A DNA stretch of 64,000 bases, taken from NCBI GenBank assembly GCA_039720395.1, contig CM077826.1, positions 18,291,053 to 18,355,052 on the forward strand, given 5' to 3'. Origin of the DNA: Liquidambar formosana. Its lineage: Eukaryota; Streptophyta; Magnoliopsida; Saxifragales; Altingiaceae. The notes under the pieces are model-generated. The model did not search any database. It saw only the letters and a program-made list of their open reading frames with translations, and was not told the DNA's origin. Positions 61,765 through 64,000 of this stretch are shown here, piece by piece (within the stretch, counting starts at the first letter, position 1; each line of letters opens with the position of its first letter). The position numbers and the translations under genes were made by a program.

Positions 61765-62415
61765 TCTCTTCATCAGCATTCTCCTCTTCACTGCCCTCAA
61801 TGAAAGGGTCTTCATACCCATAGCTCGAAAACTCATCCACACTGTCCAAGGAATCACAAGCCTTCAGAGGATTGAAACTGGACTCATTTTATTGATATCT
61901 GCTATGGTGGCTGCTGCTACAATTGAGAAACACAGAAGGGAAATCGCCAACCGACAGAATACTCATATTAGTGCTTTCTGGCTTGTTCCTCAGTTCTTCC
62001 TAGTGGGGGCTGGAGAAGCCTTTGCTTATGTGGGACAACTCGAGTTTCTCATCAGAGAGGCACCTAAGAGGATGAAATGATGAGCAAGGGGCACTTTCTG
62101 AGCACCATCTCAATGGGGTTTTTTGTTAGCAGTTTGCTGGTGTCGCTGGTAGACAAAGTGACAAAGGACAGGTGGCTTCGAAGCAATTTGAACAGTGGGA
62201 AACTGGAAAACTTCTATCGGATGCTAGCAGTGCTAGAAGCGTTGAATTTCTTGGTTTTTCTTGCCTTTTCCACACGACACCAGTACAAGGTGCAGCAGCA
62301 TATTTGCTCTGATGATCGTGGGAAGAAGGAGCTTAAGGTTGGAATGATGGGAGTGTTGAAGAGGTGGAGAAGAAAGAGAGCATTTGGGCAAAGGAGGGGG
62401 CATAGTATGAGTTGA
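61765..62415 (+). pseudogene. NPF6-like (NRT1/PTR family) transporter, C-terminal fragment
   Basis: The frame reads ITSLQRIETGLILLISAMVAAATIEKHRR, AFWLVPQFFLVGAGEAFAYVGQLEF, REAPKRMK, then breaks at TGATGA (62,078) and resumes in another frame as LSTISMGFFVSSLLVSLVDKVT, WLRSNLNSGKLENFYRMLAVLEALNFLVFL, RHQYK. (Runs are quoted in parts; helices are clear.) These are the last transmembrane segments of a nitrate/peptide-family proton symporter and most resemble the NPF6 group known from NRT1.1. The first two-thirds of the protein is missing. It begins about 70 bp after the stop of the kinase copy 4, replacing that copy's usual 3' flank. Confidence 0.85.
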
Positions 62416-64000
62416 AATTAACACTCATCTTTCATGCTTGTCGGGTGTAATTTAAACATTCATCTCCTGATCATAAAGAACTGTTTAACTTAACATGTCT
62501 TTTTTCTATTTTGGTAAATGAAGAATTTTATTAGAAACTACCAATACAACCTACAACTTACCTCCGTCTCTACTGATTCCATGGCCTCCCTAGGAAGCTC
62601 ATGACTCAACATTACAATAGTTTGCACTATGACAGTACAAAAACTAGCTAAAAATCAGCCACTACTGACTTTTCTCTATACATGAATGAACACAGAGACA
62701 TACACTCAAGACTTCATTGGCTGAACTACCTCTTTCAGAGTCTTACTCTCCCCGGATGATCTAAATTTGTCCTCAGGATCTCCTTAGCACTGATAGAATC
62801 AGTAGCTATGACAATCTTCCCCAATTATGTCTATTTGCAATCTCTAGTCCTATCTAATTCTATCTTTAAAAAACCCCTACTTTCAGCCAATACTCATCTG
62901 TATTTAACATCCTCAAGAGGCAGCCTCCACTTACATTATAGGTCGAATAATAAAACAAATTAAAAAGAATGTGTGTTACAGAAGCATTTGGAATGAAGTA
63001 ATGTACCAATCATGACAAGGAGTTGATATGTGAGCATCTGATAAAATAACTATTGTTAATTGACAACAAGAAATAAGTTTAGAGTGAAAAATAAAACACA
63101 TTTCAATCAGCAACCCCATAAAAGAATTGATATTCACAGAACATGGCTGACTAGCATAGGATAATCAAGCACAATCCTTGAACAATCGAACCCATTTGAA
63201 ACAAATTTATAAATTGAACAATCCATGTGATTCCAGTAGACTGAACTGGCCATTTTTTAGACTCAACTGGATAACAAAACCCATACTCAAGAAGTGGAGA
63301 GCTAACCACAGGGAATTACATAGGTTACTATGCACAATTACTTGCAGGGGAAGGGAGGTGGCTTATAACCAATGGGGGACGTAGAGCTCGATGGTTTATG
63401 TCCTTTTGTTTGCGTGCCTTGTACATCTCTTCCGTCTCAATCACGACTAATCTCTTTACCTAAGTGAGAAAATAAAACAGATAAAACTTAGAAAAAGTAC
63501 TCAAGAAATCTTATGCAATGGATGTTTTAGTTGCAAGCTCGTATTAGAACCTGTTGGAGCATTCCCCCAACTGTAGGAGTATTCCATCACATGACAGTTC
63601 GGTTGCAGTTGCGAAGGCGCAATGCCTCCAAAGTACGCCTGTGAAGTCTCCTGGTTCCTGGAATGCCCCTCACCAAGGTTACATACAGGTTAGGGCTCCA
63701 TGCAATCGGGACACAGGCTTTGAAAGCCTTGAACGCGTTCATGCCTTTTCTTTTGCACCTACATGTCCCACTAAAACGTCTACGCAATAATCATACAGGA
63801 TTACTCCAGGGCAAATCCAAGTGGTTGAATACAGCGTCAAGATAACTAATTACCACATACAATCTAACCACTTTCCCCCTTTTTTTTTTTTTTTTTTTAA
63901 ATTTAAATTCCCCAATTTATCGATCTCTTAAATAATAAAATCTACAAATTAAGGTGAATAAAGAAACTCAGCATCAATTTCTGTTTAATATGAACGTTCT
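62416..64000. other. Right-end spacer
   Basis: No gene recognised. 62,503-62,580 (poly-T-rich, then GGTAAATGAAGAATTTTATTAG) looks like the 3' tail of a minus-strand LINE. 63,540-63,790 is less AT-rich but its open frames overlap on both strands without recognisable motifs. A T run lies at 63,880-63,898. Confidence 0.5.

Noticed and set aside
1..64000. CRISPR arrays, bacterial operons, rRNA or tRNA genes
   Set aside because: None seen; spliced plant genes and transposon types rule out a prokaryotic window.

Overview
The window is nuclear DNA of a flowering plant, most likely a eudicot. Genes have several GT-AG introns, AT-rich spacers separate them, the protein families are plant ones, and there are LINE, Helitron, hAT, Mutator-like and CACTA-like traces. 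A woody species is plausible but nothing here proves it. No bacterial-style operon, CRISPR array, rRNA or tRNA was seen.

Layout. 1-5.6 kb: the 5' part of a minus-strand gene resembling methyltransferase-like protein 22, with a 5'-truncated LINE and its 18-bp target duplication inside the first intron. 7.4-11.5 kb: a complete six-exon minus-strand IST1-like gene (504 codons when spliced), an ESCRT-III/Vps4 regulator. A degenerate minisatellite lies just upstream. 12.4-15.8 kb: gene-poor spacer.

15.8-42 kb is the most unusual part. A non-coding unit of about 4.9 kb is present in three copies. Copies 1 and 2 are head-to-tail. Copy 3 starts at 27.2 kb, breaks off at 29,455 and resumes at 37,415. 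The 7.96 kb between the two halves carries an S-domain relic split by a LINE, then a full seven-exon G-type lectin receptor-like kinase gene (827 codons), and ends at a CACTA-like terminus. A Helitron and a Mutator-like element are inserted in the second half of copy 3. A hAT-type MITE present in copies 1 and 2 but absent from copy 3 gives an order of events.

46-61.7 kb: a tandem array of four CES101-type S-domain receptor kinase copies. All four share an ectodomain lacking the central S-locus-glycoprotein part, and each is broken differently: exons 2-7 deleted; a single stop just before the membrane segment; lectin deletion plus frameshifts; or stops plus lost kinase residues. A frameshifted NPF6-like nitrate/peptide transporter fragment follows at 61.8-62.4 kb.

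Genes that look functional from sequence alone are the IST1-like gene, the receptor kinase at 31.9-37.0 kb and perhaps the methyltransferase-like gene (only partly in the window). The array reads as a birth-and-death receptor cluster overlaid with transposons. Exon joins were worked out by hand from splice sites and reading phase; no alignment or expression data were used.
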